Assembly: GCA_022447545.1 (NCBI GenBank)
Contig: JAKVBI010000021.1
Location: 1-64,000 of the forward strand
From: Myxococcota bacterium
GTDB lineage: Bacteria; Myxococcota_A; UBA9160; SMWR01
Direction: 5' to 3'
Length of the DNA: 64,000 nucleotides
Shown here: positions 26,616-35,927 of the stretch, in pieces
How positions within the stretch are numbered: the first letter of the stretch is position 1
How the letters are laid out: each line of letters begins with the position of its first letter
Notes under the pieces: generated by a model
The model's input: the letters and a program-made list of their open reading frames with translations, nothing else
Told to the model about the DNA's origin: nothing
Database searches by the model: none
Position numbers and translations under genes: made by a program

Positions 26616-27437
26616 ATGAGCGTGGAATCCCCGACTCTTTCCAGTACTTTCGAGCTCTCTGAACGCGATATCGATGCCTATCGACGAGACGGACACGTCA
26701 CGGTTCGAGGGCTGGCCCGGCCCGATGAAATCGAATACTTCCGCCCGTCTCTGCTCGGTGCTGGCGACCGCCTTCGTCACGATCGCCGTCCCCTCGAAGA
26801 GCGCGACACCTATGGCCGAGCGTTCGTCCAGGTGTTCAACTTGTGGCGCGACAATGGAACCGCCCAGGCCTTCGTTCATTCACGGCGATTTGCCCGTGTA
26901 GCTGCGGAATTGATGGGAGTTTCGGGTGTTCGGCTCTACCACGACCAAGCGCTCTTCAAAGAGCCCGGGGGCGGTGCCACACCCTGGCACCAGGATCAGT
27001 TCTATTGGCCACTCGATACGTCCAATACGATCACCTTGTGGATTCCTCTGGTTCCGGTGATTCCCGAGATGGGGACCATGACCTTTGCCTCGGGCTCGCA
27101 ACGCTTCGGTAGCCTGGGTGAGTTCGCGATTGGCGACGAGTCTAACGCCCGCTTCGCGAATGTAATCGAGGATCGGGAATTCGCTTGTACTCGAAGTGTT
27201 GCTTTCGATCTGGGTGACGCCAGTTTTCATTCGGGATGGACGTTGCATTCTGCGCCGCCCAACCGGACGAAAACGTTACGCGAAGTAATGACTGTCATCT
27301 ACTACGCCGACGGAGCCAGGGTGTCTGCGTTGGATCATCCGAATCGCCAGTTCGACCGGGACATGTGGCTTCGGGGCTGCGAACCTGGAGAGCTGGCGGC
27401 CGGGAAATTGAACCCGTGTCTGTACCACAACGAGTAG
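26616..27437 (+). CDS. Phytanoyl-CoA dioxygenase (PhyH) family protein (paralogue 1)
   Basis: A 273-aa Fe(II)/2-oxoglutarate oxygenase. The ATG at 26616 is used because GAGAGAACCCAG precedes it and the protein then opens directly into LSERDIDAYRRDGHVTVRG, the family N-terminus. Iron ligands are His125 and Asp127 (PWHQDQF) and the distal His211 (HSGWTLHSAPPNRT), with an Arg just after it as the 2-oxoglutarate anchor. It hydroxylates an unknown organic substrate. An aminotransferase gene follows 96 bases later on the same strand. It diverges from the YchF-like gene. Confidence 0.9.
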   Translation: MSVESPTLSSTFELSERDIDAYRRDGHVTVRGLARPDEIEYFRPSLLGAGDRLRHDRRPLEERDTYGRAFVQVFNLWRDNGTAQAFVHSRRFARVAAELMGVSGVRLYHDQALFKEPGGGATPWHQDQFYWPLDTSNTITLWIPLVPVIPEMGTMTFASGSQRFGSLGEFAIGDESNARFANVIEDREFACTRSVAFDLGDASFHSGWTLHSAPPNRTKTLREVMTVIYYADGARVSALDHPNRQFDRDMWLRGCEPGELAAGKLNPCLYHNE

Positions 27438-27533
27438 AGCAGAACCCTCTATTCGCTTCGGAAATTGCTTACTTGACGTTGGGAGGGCCTTCTCTCACTC
27501 TCTCTTTCCGCTTGCAGCCGGAAACGGAGAATC

Positions 27534-28697
27534 GTGAAGACAGGCAGCAAATTTCGCCCTTCGCATCGCGGCTCGACACCGAGCATTGCCGAGAAGCTTC
27601 GCGCACGAGCGAGAGAGGTGGAGGCAAGAGGTACGAGGGTGATCTACATGCAGGTAGGTCAGCCGAGTAGCGGTGCACCGAGGGGTACCATCGAAGCGAT
27701 TGCAGCGGCGAGTCGCGAATCCGTAATGGGTTATACGCCTTCGGTGGGCCTCGAAGTGTTGAGAGAGCGTATCTCGCGTCAGTACGCAGAGCGTTATGGC
27801 GTGGAAGTCGATCCGGACCGAGTCGTGATTACTCTGGGCGCATCGGGTGCCATGATCCTGGCCCTCATTGGATGTTTCGACGAGGGGCAACGCGTTGGGC
27901 TTCCACAGCCCTTCTACTACGGCTATCGGTATACGATGTCGACATTGGGTATCGAATGTGTGCGTTTCGACACCTCAGTGGAAAACCATTTCCAGCCCAC
28001 GATTTCCGACATCGAAGCCATCGATGGGGGCATCGACGGGCTGATCATCGCGAGCCCGAGCAATCCGACTGGGTCCATGATCTCTCCATCGGAATTCCAG
28101 GAATTGGCGGTCTACTGTGAGGAGAAAGAGATTCGCCTGATTTCAGACGAGATCTACCACGGCATCGTCTTCGACGATGAAGTGGCCGAGGTGACCGGGG
28201 TCGCGTTTTCCAACGAGGCGATCGCGATCAACAGTTTCTCCAAGTACTATTCCATGGCGGGTTGGCGGCTCGGTTGGATGGTTGTTCCCGAATACATGGT
28301 CGAGTCGATTTCCAATCTCGCCCACAATCTCTACCTGTGTCCACCGGCGCCGGCGCAGGTAGGTGCCCTGCATGCACTGGACTGTCGTGAAGAACTCGAC
28401 TCTCACGTAGCGCGTTACCGGAAGAACCGAGACATTCTCTTGAATCGCTTGCCTGACATGGGCTTCGATCGTTTCGTAGCGCCGCATGGAGCTTTCTATC
28501 TCTACTGCCATGTCAATCATCTTTGTGAGGACAGCGTAGACTTTTGTATCAGGATGCTCGAAGAAACGGGTGTGTTGGTCGCGCCGGGTTCGGATTTCTG
28601 CCCGGAAAGCGGAAAGCATTTCGTGCGTTTTTCGTATGCTGGTGCACCCGAGGATATCGAGGAGGCGCTGGACCGGATTGAAAGCTGGCAGCGCTAG
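27534..28697 (+). CDS. PLP-dependent aminotransferase, class I/II
   Basis: A 387-aa fold-type I enzyme starting at GTG 27534 with ACGGAGA just upstream. Motifs are GYTPSVGLEVLRERI (substrate and PLP contacts), LGASGA, PSNPTG, SDEIYHGIVF (Asp to the pyridine nitrogen, Tyr to O3'), and NSFSKYYSMAGWRLGW with the Schiff-base Lys. FVRFSYAG near the C-terminus carries the carboxylate-binding Arg. It resembles the aspartate/alanine/aromatic aminotransferase subgroup; the amino donor is not identifiable. It lies between a PhyH oxygenase gene and an amidohydrolase gene. Confidence 0.93.
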   Translation: MKTGSKFRPSHRGSTPSIAEKLRARAREVEARGTRVIYMQVGQPSSGAPRGTIEAIAAASRESVMGYTPSVGLEVLRERISRQYAERYGVEVDPDRVVITLGASGAMILALIGCFDEGQRVGLPQPFYYGYRYTMSTLGIECVRFDTSVENHFQPTISDIEAIDGGIDGLIIASPSNPTGSMISPSEFQELAVYCEEKEIRLISDEIYHGIVFDDEVAEVTGVAFSNEAIAINSFSKYYSMAGWRLGWMVVPEYMVESISNLAHNLYLCPPAPAQVGALHALDCREELDSHVARYRKNRDILLNRLPDMGFDRFVAPHGAFYLYCHVNHLCEDSVDFCIRMLEETGVLVAPGSDFCPESGKHFVRFSYAGAPEDIEEALDRIESWQR

Positions 28698-28769
28698 TCT
28701 CGTGCTGACCTGGTGGTTTGTATCATGAAAAAATCCTCTTGGAGGCTCTGAGGAGAAACGGAGTAAACA

Positions 28770-30062
28770 ATGAGCGGCTCTCTGGCAGAACTCGATCGAT
28801 ATCTACTCATCACAGCGGATTCCCACGCAGGGTCGAATCCAGAGGGCTTTGGGCCCTACCTGGAGAGCAAATGGCAAAACGACTTTCAGGACTGGTTGAA
28901 GCAGTCAGAACAGATGGCGGCGATGCTGCGACAGGTCATGGGGGATCGTAGTATCGGAGTCGACGGCGACCCCGACATCGATGGAAATCGAAATTGGGAC
29001 ACTGCACGCCGTCTCAGCGAAACCGAGGCTGACGGTGTGGTCGCCGAGGTGATCTTCCCCAATACCTCATCGCCGTTTGCTCCGACCATGATGACTGAAT
29101 TGGGGGAGGCCGAAATCGGACACGACTACGAGCGTCGCTGGGCCGGAATCCGCGCGGCGAATCGCTGGCTCGCCGATTTCTGCAAAGAAGTACCCGGTCG
29201 CCGTGCGGGAATCGCGCAGATCTTCCTCCCCTACGTCGAGGAGTCGGTGGAGGAGATTCGCTGGGCGAAGGACAATGGTCTGACGGGAGGCGTTTTGTTG
29301 CCCGGGGCCCCGCCAGGCTCGGGAATTGAGCCCCTGTACGCACCGAAGTATGAGCCAATTTTCGATGTTTGCGAAGAACTCGAGCTGCCCATCAACCACC
29401 ATAGTGGGGGGTCGACGCCCGATTTCGGTATGTACATGCCTCATTCACTCGCGATGTTCATGCTCGAAGTGACCTGGTGGGCACACCGTGCTCTCTGGCA
29501 CCTGACCTTCAGTGGCGTGTTCGAGCGGCATCCAAACCTTCAGTTCGTTCTTACCGAGACGGGTGCGGACTGGGTTCCTCGTGTCCTCGGCGAGCTGGAT
29601 AACTTCTATCATCGGATGAAGAACAATGATCAGTGTTCTGAGCATTTGTTTGGCGGCCCGACTGTCGAGAAAATGTCCCTGAAGCCCTCGGAATATTTTG
29701 CTCGCCAGTGCCACATCGGGGCCAGTTTTCTACCACCCAAGGAGTGCGCGGTGCGCCACGAAATTGGTTTGGATCGCATCATGTGGGGCTCAGACTACCC
29801 GCACGTGGAAGGGTCGTATCCCTATACCCGAGAGCATCTGCGGCTCACTTTCGCGGGCATGGACCCAGACGAGATTCAACAGATCGTCGGGATCAATGCA
29901 GCGAAGCTCTACGGATTCGATCTCGAACTACTCGCACCCCTTGCCGAAAAGGTCGGACCCGCGAAATCCGAGATTGCCAAGCCGCTCGATGATAAAGACG
30001 TACCTCTCCGAGCCCTGAAGTGTCCTGCTTTCGCACAGGAGAATCAGGCAACGACCGCCTGA
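28770..30062 (+). CDS. Amidohydrolase_2-family TIM-barrel enzyme (paralogue 2)
   Basis: A 430-aa protein with GGAG 7 nt before the ATG. TADSHAG at the N-terminus, NHHSGGSTPDF, VLTETGADWVPR and MWGSDYPHVEGSYP are the family's metal and active-site regions. It is longer than the paralogues at 10316 and 55257 because of an insertion around 35-75 and a C-terminal extension after YGFDLELL. Aromatic-decarboxylase or cyclic-compound hydrolase activity is the family expectation. It converges with the hybrid histidine kinase gene. Confidence 0.9.
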   Translation: MSGSLAELDRYLLITADSHAGSNPEGFGPYLESKWQNDFQDWLKQSEQMAAMLRQVMGDRSIGVDGDPDIDGNRNWDTARRLSETEADGVVAEVIFPNTSSPFAPTMMTELGEAEIGHDYERRWAGIRAANRWLADFCKEVPGRRAGIAQIFLPYVEESVEEIRWAKDNGLTGGVLLPGAPPGSGIEPLYAPKYEPIFDVCEELELPINHHSGGSTPDFGMYMPHSLAMFMLEVTWWAHRALWHLTFSGVFERHPNLQFVLTETGADWVPRVLGELDNFYHRMKNNDQCSEHLFGGPTVEKMSLKPSEYFARQCHIGASFLPPKECAVRHEIGLDRIMWGSDYPHVEGSYPYTREHLRLTFAGMDPDEIQQIVGINAAKLYGFDLELLAPLAEKVGPAKSEIAKPLDDKDVPLRALKCPAFAQENQATTA

Positions 30063-30113
30063 TGGATCGACTTGGGTTCGCGTGCCACCCTCGGGCGCGG
30101 GTCATAACCCTCT

Positions 30114-32255
30114 TCAGATCGGCTCAGGGCTTGCGTCGATCGCCTTGCGAACGGACTTCAACAACTCGCCTCCTGAGCACGGTTTTCCGAGGATGGCTTT
30201 GAGGCCTCGCTCCTCGAGCTCCTGGACCTGCGAGCTCGCGATGTTCCCGCTCATCAGAACGACTGGGAGGTCGGGGTCCACTTCATGGATGGCGTCGAAG
30301 ACTTCGATGCCGTTGAGGAACGGCATGCGGTAGTCGAGCAGTACGAGGTCCACTCCATCGCGATGCTTCTGGAAGTTTTCCAGCGCTTCTCGCCCGTCTC
30401 CACTTGTAATCACTCGGAAACCGGCGTCCGAGAGTACGACTGCCAGCAAGGCAGCGACGATGGGTTCGTCTTCGGCAAGTAAGATGGTTTCATCTCCGCC
30501 GAGGCGTGTTTCCACAGTCTCCGATTTGGGAGGAGGCGGGGTATCGCTCAAAGGAAGGTAGATCGAAGCCATTGTGCCTTGGTCAGGTGCACTTTCGATC
30601 TCCAGAGCCCCTCCCAGCTCGCGTGTGTAGGTGTAGAAGAGCGACAGGCCCAGGCCGGTTCCCTTTCCCACCGGCTTGGTGGTGAAGAAGGGATCGAAAA
30701 TGTCGTCGAGAATGCTCGAGTCGATGCCCGCACCATCATCGATGACATCGATGCGGGCAAACCGTTCAGTTTCGAGACGGAAGGCCGCAAAGCGTGGGCT
30801 TTTGGGGTCGAGGTTGCATTCGCTCGTTCGAAACCGAAGGGATCCCCCATTGGGCATTGCGTCGCGTGCATTGACTGCAAGGTTCATCAGTCCACTTTCG
30901 AAACGTGCGAGATCCCCGAAGCATATGAGTTGGGTCTCGCAAAGGTCGCTCTCCACGCGAATCGAAGCTCCGAAGACTGAATCCAACATTCCGATCAATC
31001 GATGGAGACTTTGATGGACATCGATCGGACCCGAATCCGATGTTTTTACGTGGCTGAAATCCAAAAGTTGTCGAGTGAGAGCGGCTCCTCGTTGCGCGGC
31101 AGAGTCGATCCAGCTCAGAAATTCACGTCCTGAATTGGGTTCTGGCAATTGATGAATTGGTGTCTTCAGCCGGTCGCTGGCCGTGAGGATTGTCATGAGG
31201 AGGTTGTTGAAGTCGTGGGCGATTCCACCAGCCAGGCGTCCGATGGCATCCATCTTGACCGATTGGCTGAGTTGCTCCGTGAGTTCACGTTGCCTGGTCA
31301 CGTCTCTAGCGAAACGATAGTGATCTCCGGTTTCCTGGTTCGGGACTGCAATCAGGAACATGTTCTCGAAAAAGGAGGCCCCATCGCTTCGCTTCCCTCG
31401 GACGGTGACTTCCTGTCTGCCATGTTCCGCAAGTGCCAAAACGCAGGTTGCGATTTCCTTGCGGTCCTCCTCGAGGATCCAGTCGTTCGCGGCCGTTCCG
31501 ATGAGATCCTCCACGGTGGATTCATGCATGGCTGCGAAGGCAGGGTTCACGGTCTGGAGTCTTCCATCCTGGCCGACGCGCGCGATCCCTTCAATGGCCT
31601 CTTCGAGTGCCCGTGTCTTGGCGGCATCGGACAATTTGGCGGCCTTGAGGTGGCTAGACGAAGTAGTGAGTGTCCTCGCTAGAATTGCACCTACCGCCGC
31701 GGAAAAGCCAATGGCGAACACGAGGTTCAACCAAGCTGGAACCGGGTCCATTAGAACCGCAGGGTGGGGAAGTTGTCCTCGACCCTCCAGGACGAAAAGA
31801 CCCGTCATCATACTGACCCCGAAGGATCCCATGATTAGTGCAATGCGGTGACCGAGAAGAAGGCCCGCGAGGAGTGGGACGAGAAGGAACCAGAGAGTGA
31901 AAAGCGCCGAGGCCCCTCCCTGGTAGTAGGCAGGCACGATGATGAGTCCTGCGAAAGCCGCCAGCACAATCAGGGCGCCAGGAGCGTTCGAACCCGATGC
32001 GCGTACGACGATCGGAACTGACACAAAACTCGCGAGGCCCAGCCAGAAGGTGATCTGCATGGCCGTCTCGATGGATTTGTCGGTGTACAGGAGATAGACG
32101 AACTCCAGAGTCAGGGCCGCTGCTGCGGCAATTGACACGAGATCGAGAGCCAGTCGTTGGAGTGAAGCGTCGAGGATTCCATCGAGTGGCTGGGTGATCC
32201 AGCGACCCCGTCGGGATTCCAACGTTCGCGGAAACCGACGATCCTCATCCGTCAT
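30114..32255 (-). CDS. Hybrid histidine kinase: multi-TM, PAS, HisKA/HATPase, receiver
   Basis: About 713 aa from ATG 32255. The start is uncertain because the frame stays open about 99 codons further upstream and no strong ribosome site is seen. Five or six TM helices (35-195) precede a PAS domain (about 212-325). The kinase core has GGIAHDFNN with phospho-accepting His347, an N box (NLAVNARDAMPNGG, about 458), IDDGAG and GTGLGLS. The receiver (about 590-708) has AEDEP, Asp641 in LLDYRMP, and Lys691. There is no DNA-binding output, and no partner regulator lies next to it. The class resembles NtrB-like hybrid kinases that pass phosphate to a separate protein. Confidence 0.92.
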   Translation of the reverse strand: MTDEDRRFPRTLESRRGRWITQPLDGILDASLQRLALDLVSIAAAAALTLEFVYLLYTDKSIETAMQITFWLGLASFVSVPIVVRASGSNAPGALIVLAAFAGLIIVPAYYQGGASALFTLWFLLVPLLAGLLLGHRIALIMGSFGVSMMTGLFVLEGRGQLPHPAVLMDPVPAWLNLVFAIGFSAAVGAILARTLTTSSSHLKAAKLSDAAKTRALEEAIEGIARVGQDGRLQTVNPAFAAMHESTVEDLIGTAANDWILEEDRKEIATCVLALAEHGRQEVTVRGKRSDGASFFENMFLIAVPNQETGDHYRFARDVTRQRELTEQLSQSVKMDAIGRLAGGIAHDFNNLLMTILTASDRLKTPIHQLPEPNSGREFLSWIDSAAQRGAALTRQLLDFSHVKTSDSGPIDVHQSLHRLIGMLDSVFGASIRVESDLCETQLICFGDLARFESGLMNLAVNARDAMPNGGSLRFRTSECNLDPKSPRFAAFRLETERFARIDVIDDGAGIDSSILDDIFDPFFTTKPVGKGTGLGLSLFYTYTRELGGALEIESAPDQGTMASIYLPLSDTPPPPKSETVETRLGGDETILLAEDEPIVAALLAVVLSDAGFRVITSGDGREALENFQKHRDGVDLVLLDYRMPFLNGIEVFDAIHEVDPDLPVVLMSGNIASSQVQELEERGLKAILGKPCSGGELLKSVRKAIDASPEPI

Positions 32256-33019
32256 CGTGTTCGGATCGTTGTTGGGGCGATGATTCACGGCCTCGCTCGC
32301 AACGGGAAGCAGCCTGTGGAGTCGACGTATCGCATCGTCTCGATGCGCCTCGAACGAGAAGCCAGACCCGTGCTCCTCTCGACCTTCTGGTTGGAAGGTA
32401 TCGCACGATTTGGGTTTCGAGGTTCCGAGCCGACACGGATTGTTCCTCGGACCCTCGGTCGTCGTCCCTCGCATTCTCCAGATGGGGAATACCACTGGGT
32501 TTGCAGCTAGGATATAAGCCCTAGTTTCGGAACCGAGCTCATGGGTTGGCACGTGCCACGGTTTCCATCGAAAAGCGCGCCTGTTGGGGTGAAGGTCTTG
32601 TTTCTGTGTAGGACGGAATGCGTGGAAAAACGATGCCGTGTCCGTGGCCGGAGCACCGAGAGTTCCTGGGAATCTCTGGAGTCATGAGGCCGAAAGAATC
32701 TCAGGACGTGAAAATGCTCGGGTCTAAACCGAGTGTTCGTCGAAGGGCGGAGTCCGATGCCGTGGCTTCTGAATCATTGGGGAAGGATCTCGAATGAACG
32801 GAGGACTTCTTCTGCAACACGGTCGCGCGCCGCGTACCCCCGCTCGAATACGCATTCTTTTCGTCTCGCGCGAGATTTCAGGTCGAGTCCTGATCAGTGC
32901 TAGCGTTTCCGAAGCGCGCCAAAGAACCGAACTCAAGTGGTAATGATTCAAAGGTATGTTCGCTGCTGCGACTCGCGTGTGGGTCTCATGCAAGCATGGA
33001 AGGGGAAGGAGAACGGTCG
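32256..33019. other. 764-base region between divergent kinase and P450 genes
   Basis: No credible gene is visible. The kinase reading frame stays open for about 300 bases here, so its N-terminus may be longer. The only conspicuous element is the 12-bp palindrome at 32547-32558. No RNA gene or terminator is recognised. Confidence 0.45.
32547..32558. promoter_or_regulatory. Perfect 12-bp palindrome TGGCACGTGCCA
   Basis: The sequence is self-complementary and lies in the long gap between the divergent kinase and P450 genes. It could be a dimeric regulator site. It starts like a sigma-54 -24 box (TGGCAC) but has no GC at the -12 position. Confidence 0.35.
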
Positions 33020-34237
33020 ATGAAAAACGATGTCGACTTGTCCGACCCTGAAACCTATGTAGCCGGAGTTCCACACCGTCATTTTCACGAGTTGCGCGAA
33101 AATGATCCCGTGCATTGGCAGCCCGAGTGTCCTCTTCCGGGGGTACCTGCCGGGCCGGGTTATTGGGCTCTGACCCGTTACGAGGACGTCAGTTTCGTTT
33201 CCAAGAATCCGAAGATTTTTTCGTCCGAACGGGGTACGAGCATTCTCTCGGAAATGAAGCCAAAAGATCGCGACAACATGCGTCAGCAACTCATCAACAT
33301 GGATCCTCCTGCTCATACTGAACTCCGTAATTTGATGAGTGGCCACTTCAAGCCGAGAGTCGTTCGTTCCGCCGAGCAGCACACCCGGCAATTGGTTGTC
33401 GAAACTCTCGATGCTCTATTGGATCTCGAAGAGTGCGATTTCGTCGAGGGGGTTTCCGCTCCCATCTCCTTGCGGGCGTTGACCGATTTTCTTGGGGTTC
33501 CAAGCAAGGACTCCAAGAAGTTCTACAAGTGGACGAACAAGTTGATCGGATCGTCTGACCCGGGTGTGAGCAGTGTCTTTCGTGCGCGAATTGCCGTTCT
33601 CGAGATCTTCATCTACGCAGCTTCCCTCGCGCGCAGGCGCCGAAAGCGACCCACCGGTGACATCTATTCGAGCTTGGTCAATGGGAGCCTGGATGGGGTG
33701 CGACTCGATCGCCTCAGGCTCAACATGAATTTCTTTCTGCTGCTGATTGCGGGCAACGAGACCACGCGAAACGCGCTCAGCGGAGGCGTTCAGGCCCTTT
33801 GTGAAAACCCGGACCAATTTGAACTCCTTCGTCGTGAACGGTCGCTGATTCATCAGGCCATCGAAGAAATGCTGCGCTTCTCGACCCCGGTCATGCAGTT
33901 TCGCCGTACTGCCACTTGCGACACTCGAATCGGGGACAAGAGGATTCGGAAAGGTGACAAAGTGGTCATGTATTACGGAGCTGCCAATCGCGATCCCGAA
34001 GTATTCGAGAACCCGGACCGGTTCGACATCACCCGAAACGTTCCCCATCTTGCGTTTGGAACGGGAACTCATTTCTGCGCAGGAAGCCACATGGCGAGGC
34101 TCGAGATGCGAGTGACACTTGAAGAGTTGATGAATCGATTCCCCGGCCTGCACATGAAAGGCCCCGTTACGCGATTGAGGTCGAACTTCATCAATGGAAT
34201 CAAAGAAATGCCGGTAGGGCTGTCGGGGGTGTCGTGA
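33020..34237 (+). CDS. Cytochrome P450 (bacterial class I type), first of a unit with malic enzyme
   Basis: A 405-aa soluble P450. The ATG at 33020 follows AAGGAG at a 9-nt spacing. The oxygen-binding I-helix motif is AGNETT (244-249), EEMLR gives the ExxR (282-286), and the heme loop FGTGTHFCAG places the Cys thiolate at 353. DPPAHTELRNL in the C-helix region is also typical. It would hydroxylate a hydrophobic substrate using a ferredoxin, and no ferredoxin or reductase gene is nearby. The stop is followed after one base by the ATG of malic enzyme, which implies co-transcription. Confidence 0.95.
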   Translation: MKNDVDLSDPETYVAGVPHRHFHELRENDPVHWQPECPLPGVPAGPGYWALTRYEDVSFVSKNPKIFSSERGTSILSEMKPKDRDNMRQQLINMDPPAHTELRNLMSGHFKPRVVRSAEQHTRQLVVETLDALLDLEECDFVEGVSAPISLRALTDFLGVPSKDSKKFYKWTNKLIGSSDPGVSSVFRARIAVLEIFIYAASLARRRRKRPTGDIYSSLVNGSLDGVRLDRLRLNMNFFLLLIAGNETTRNALSGGVQALCENPDQFELLRRERSLIHQAIEEMLRFSTPVMQFRRTATCDTRIGDKRIRKGDKVVMYYGAANRDPEVFENPDRFDITRNVPHLAFGTGTHFCAGSHMARLEMRVTLEELMNRFPGLHMKGPVTRLRSNFINGIKEMPVGLSGVS

Positions 34238-34238
34238 C

Positions 34239-35900
34239 ATGAGTGTGCCCTTCAAAGGCTTTGACATCCTCGATAATCCACTTGTGAACAGAGGGACCGC
34301 CTTCACCGAACGAGAAAGGACAAACCTCGGGCTCCATGGTCTGTTGCCGCCCCACGTCGAGACCATCGAGGAACAACTGGAGCGAGCCTACGCTGCTTTT
34401 GAACGGAAAGACTCCGATATCGAGAGACACGTCTATCTTCGAAATCTTCAGGACACGAACGAAGTTCTCTTCTATCGCTTGATCGTTGAACGCCTGTCCG
34501 AGATGATGCCGATCATCTACACGCCGACAGTGGGAGATGCGTGTCGTCAATTCAGTGAGATCTATCGCCGGCCGCGTGGGTTGTTCGTCTCCTACCCAGA
34601 CCGTCATCGAATCGAAGATATTCTGCGCACCTTCGGAGATTCGGACATTCGGGCCATCGTGGTGACCGATGGCGAAGGCGTGTTGGGTCTCGGTGATCAG
34701 GGAGTCGGTGGAATGGGAATTCCAATCGGGAAATTGTCTCTGTACACCGCATGTGGTGGCATTCACCCCGCCAATAATCTCCCCGTTTTGCTGGATGTGG
34801 GTACCGACAATGCCGAGTTGCTCGACGATCCTCTTTATCTGGGTTGGCGGCACGAGAGGATCAGCGAGGATCAGTACCTTCCATTCCTGGATGCATTCGT
34901 GGAAGCGGTCAAGGCGGTTTGGCCGAACGTGCTTCTTCAGTTCGAGGATTTTGCGGTCCATCATGCGACGGCACTGCTCGACCGATATCGTGACCAACTC
35001 TGCATGTTCAACGACGATGTTCAGGGGACGGCCTCCGTGGGATTGGCGACGCTGCTGGCGGCGATTCGCGTTGTGGGCAGAGGGCAGACACTTCGCGACC
35101 ACACGGTGGCGGTGTTGGGGGGCGGCTCGGCTGGCTGCGGGATTGCTGCCAATATCGTCGCCGAGATGGTCGAGGAGGGGCTCAGCGAAGAGGAGGCGCG
35201 GGCGCGAATCTACATCATCGACCGCTATGGCCTGATCGAAGAAGGAATGTCTGGGATGCTGGACTTCCAGATGGCGTTCCAACACTCCTCCAAATCCCTC
35301 GAAGGTTGGGTGAGGACAGGAGAGAACGGCTCGATCAGTTTGATGGACGTAGTTCGCAATGCCCGTCCTTCGATCTTGATCGGAACGTCGGGGCAACCGG
35401 GCCTGTTCACCCGTGAGATCATTGAAGAGATGGGGCGGAACTGCGAACAACCGATCATCTTTCCGCTCTCGAATCCCACCTCTTTGATGGAGGCCTCGGC
35501 TCGACAGGTCCTCGAGTGGACCGAGGGGCGAGCCCTGGTTGCGACGGGTAGCCCCAGCGAACCGGTGGCCCTGGGTGGCCGAACCGTCCGAATCGCCCAG
35601 TGCAACAATACGTACATCTTTCCCGGCGTGGGTTTGGGAGTGATCGCCGCGGGCGCCCGACGGGTGAGCGACGCGATGCTGCGCGCTGGTGCCAAGGCGC
35701 TGGCCGCGGAGTCGCCGGCCCTCGAAGATTCGAATCAACCCCTGTTGCCGCCCTTGGGCGAGATCCGAAGGGTGACTCGCCATGTCGCCCGGGCAGTGGC
35801 CGCCCGGGCTCAGGAGGAGGGTCACGCCCCGGCCATGACCCCTGAGCGATTGGACCAGAGGATCGACGAAGTGTTCTGGGAGCCTGCTTACGAATCGTGA
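34239..35900 (+). CDS. NAD(P)-dependent malic enzyme
   Basis: A 553-aa enzyme of the long (SfcA/MaeA, eukaryote-like) class. MPIIYTPTVG holds the catalytic Tyr94, GGMGIPIGKLSLYTA holds Lys165, LLQFEDFAVHHA and FNDDVQGTASV supply the metal-ligand acids, and VLGGGSAGCGIA is the dinucleotide fold. It decarboxylates malate to pyruvate and makes NADH or NADPH. The ATG lies one base after the P450 stop, so translation is probably coupled. The inference is that it helps supply reducing power for the P450 or for the co-regulated pathway. Confidence 0.95.
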   Translation: MSVPFKGFDILDNPLVNRGTAFTERERTNLGLHGLLPPHVETIEEQLERAYAAFERKDSDIERHVYLRNLQDTNEVLFYRLIVERLSEMMPIIYTPTVGDACRQFSEIYRRPRGLFVSYPDRHRIEDILRTFGDSDIRAIVVTDGEGVLGLGDQGVGGMGIPIGKLSLYTACGGIHPANNLPVLLDVGTDNAELLDDPLYLGWRHERISEDQYLPFLDAFVEAVKAVWPNVLLQFEDFAVHHATALLDRYRDQLCMFNDDVQGTASVGLATLLAAIRVVGRGQTLRDHTVAVLGGGSAGCGIAANIVAEMVEEGLSEEEARARIYIIDRYGLIEEGMSGMLDFQMAFQHSSKSLEGWVRTGENGSISLMDVVRNARPSILIGTSGQPGLFTREIIEEMGRNCEQPIIFPLSNPTSLMEASARQVLEWTEGRALVATGSPSEPVALGGRTVRIAQCNNTYIFPGVGLGVIAAGARRVSDAMLRAGAKALAAESPALEDSNQPLLPPLGEIRRVTRHVARAVAARAQEEGHAPAMTPERLDQRIDEVFWEPAYES

Positions 35901-35927
35901 CGACGGTAGCGTTACACGCGAATGGTC

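Noticed and set aside
32547-32562. Sigma-54 promoter
   Set aside because: TGGCAC is present but the required GC at the -12 position is missing.
34200-35825. 541-codon open frame opposite malic enzyme
   Set aside because: It is antisense to a clear enzyme, has no recognisable motifs and reads like a complement of biased GC-rich codons.
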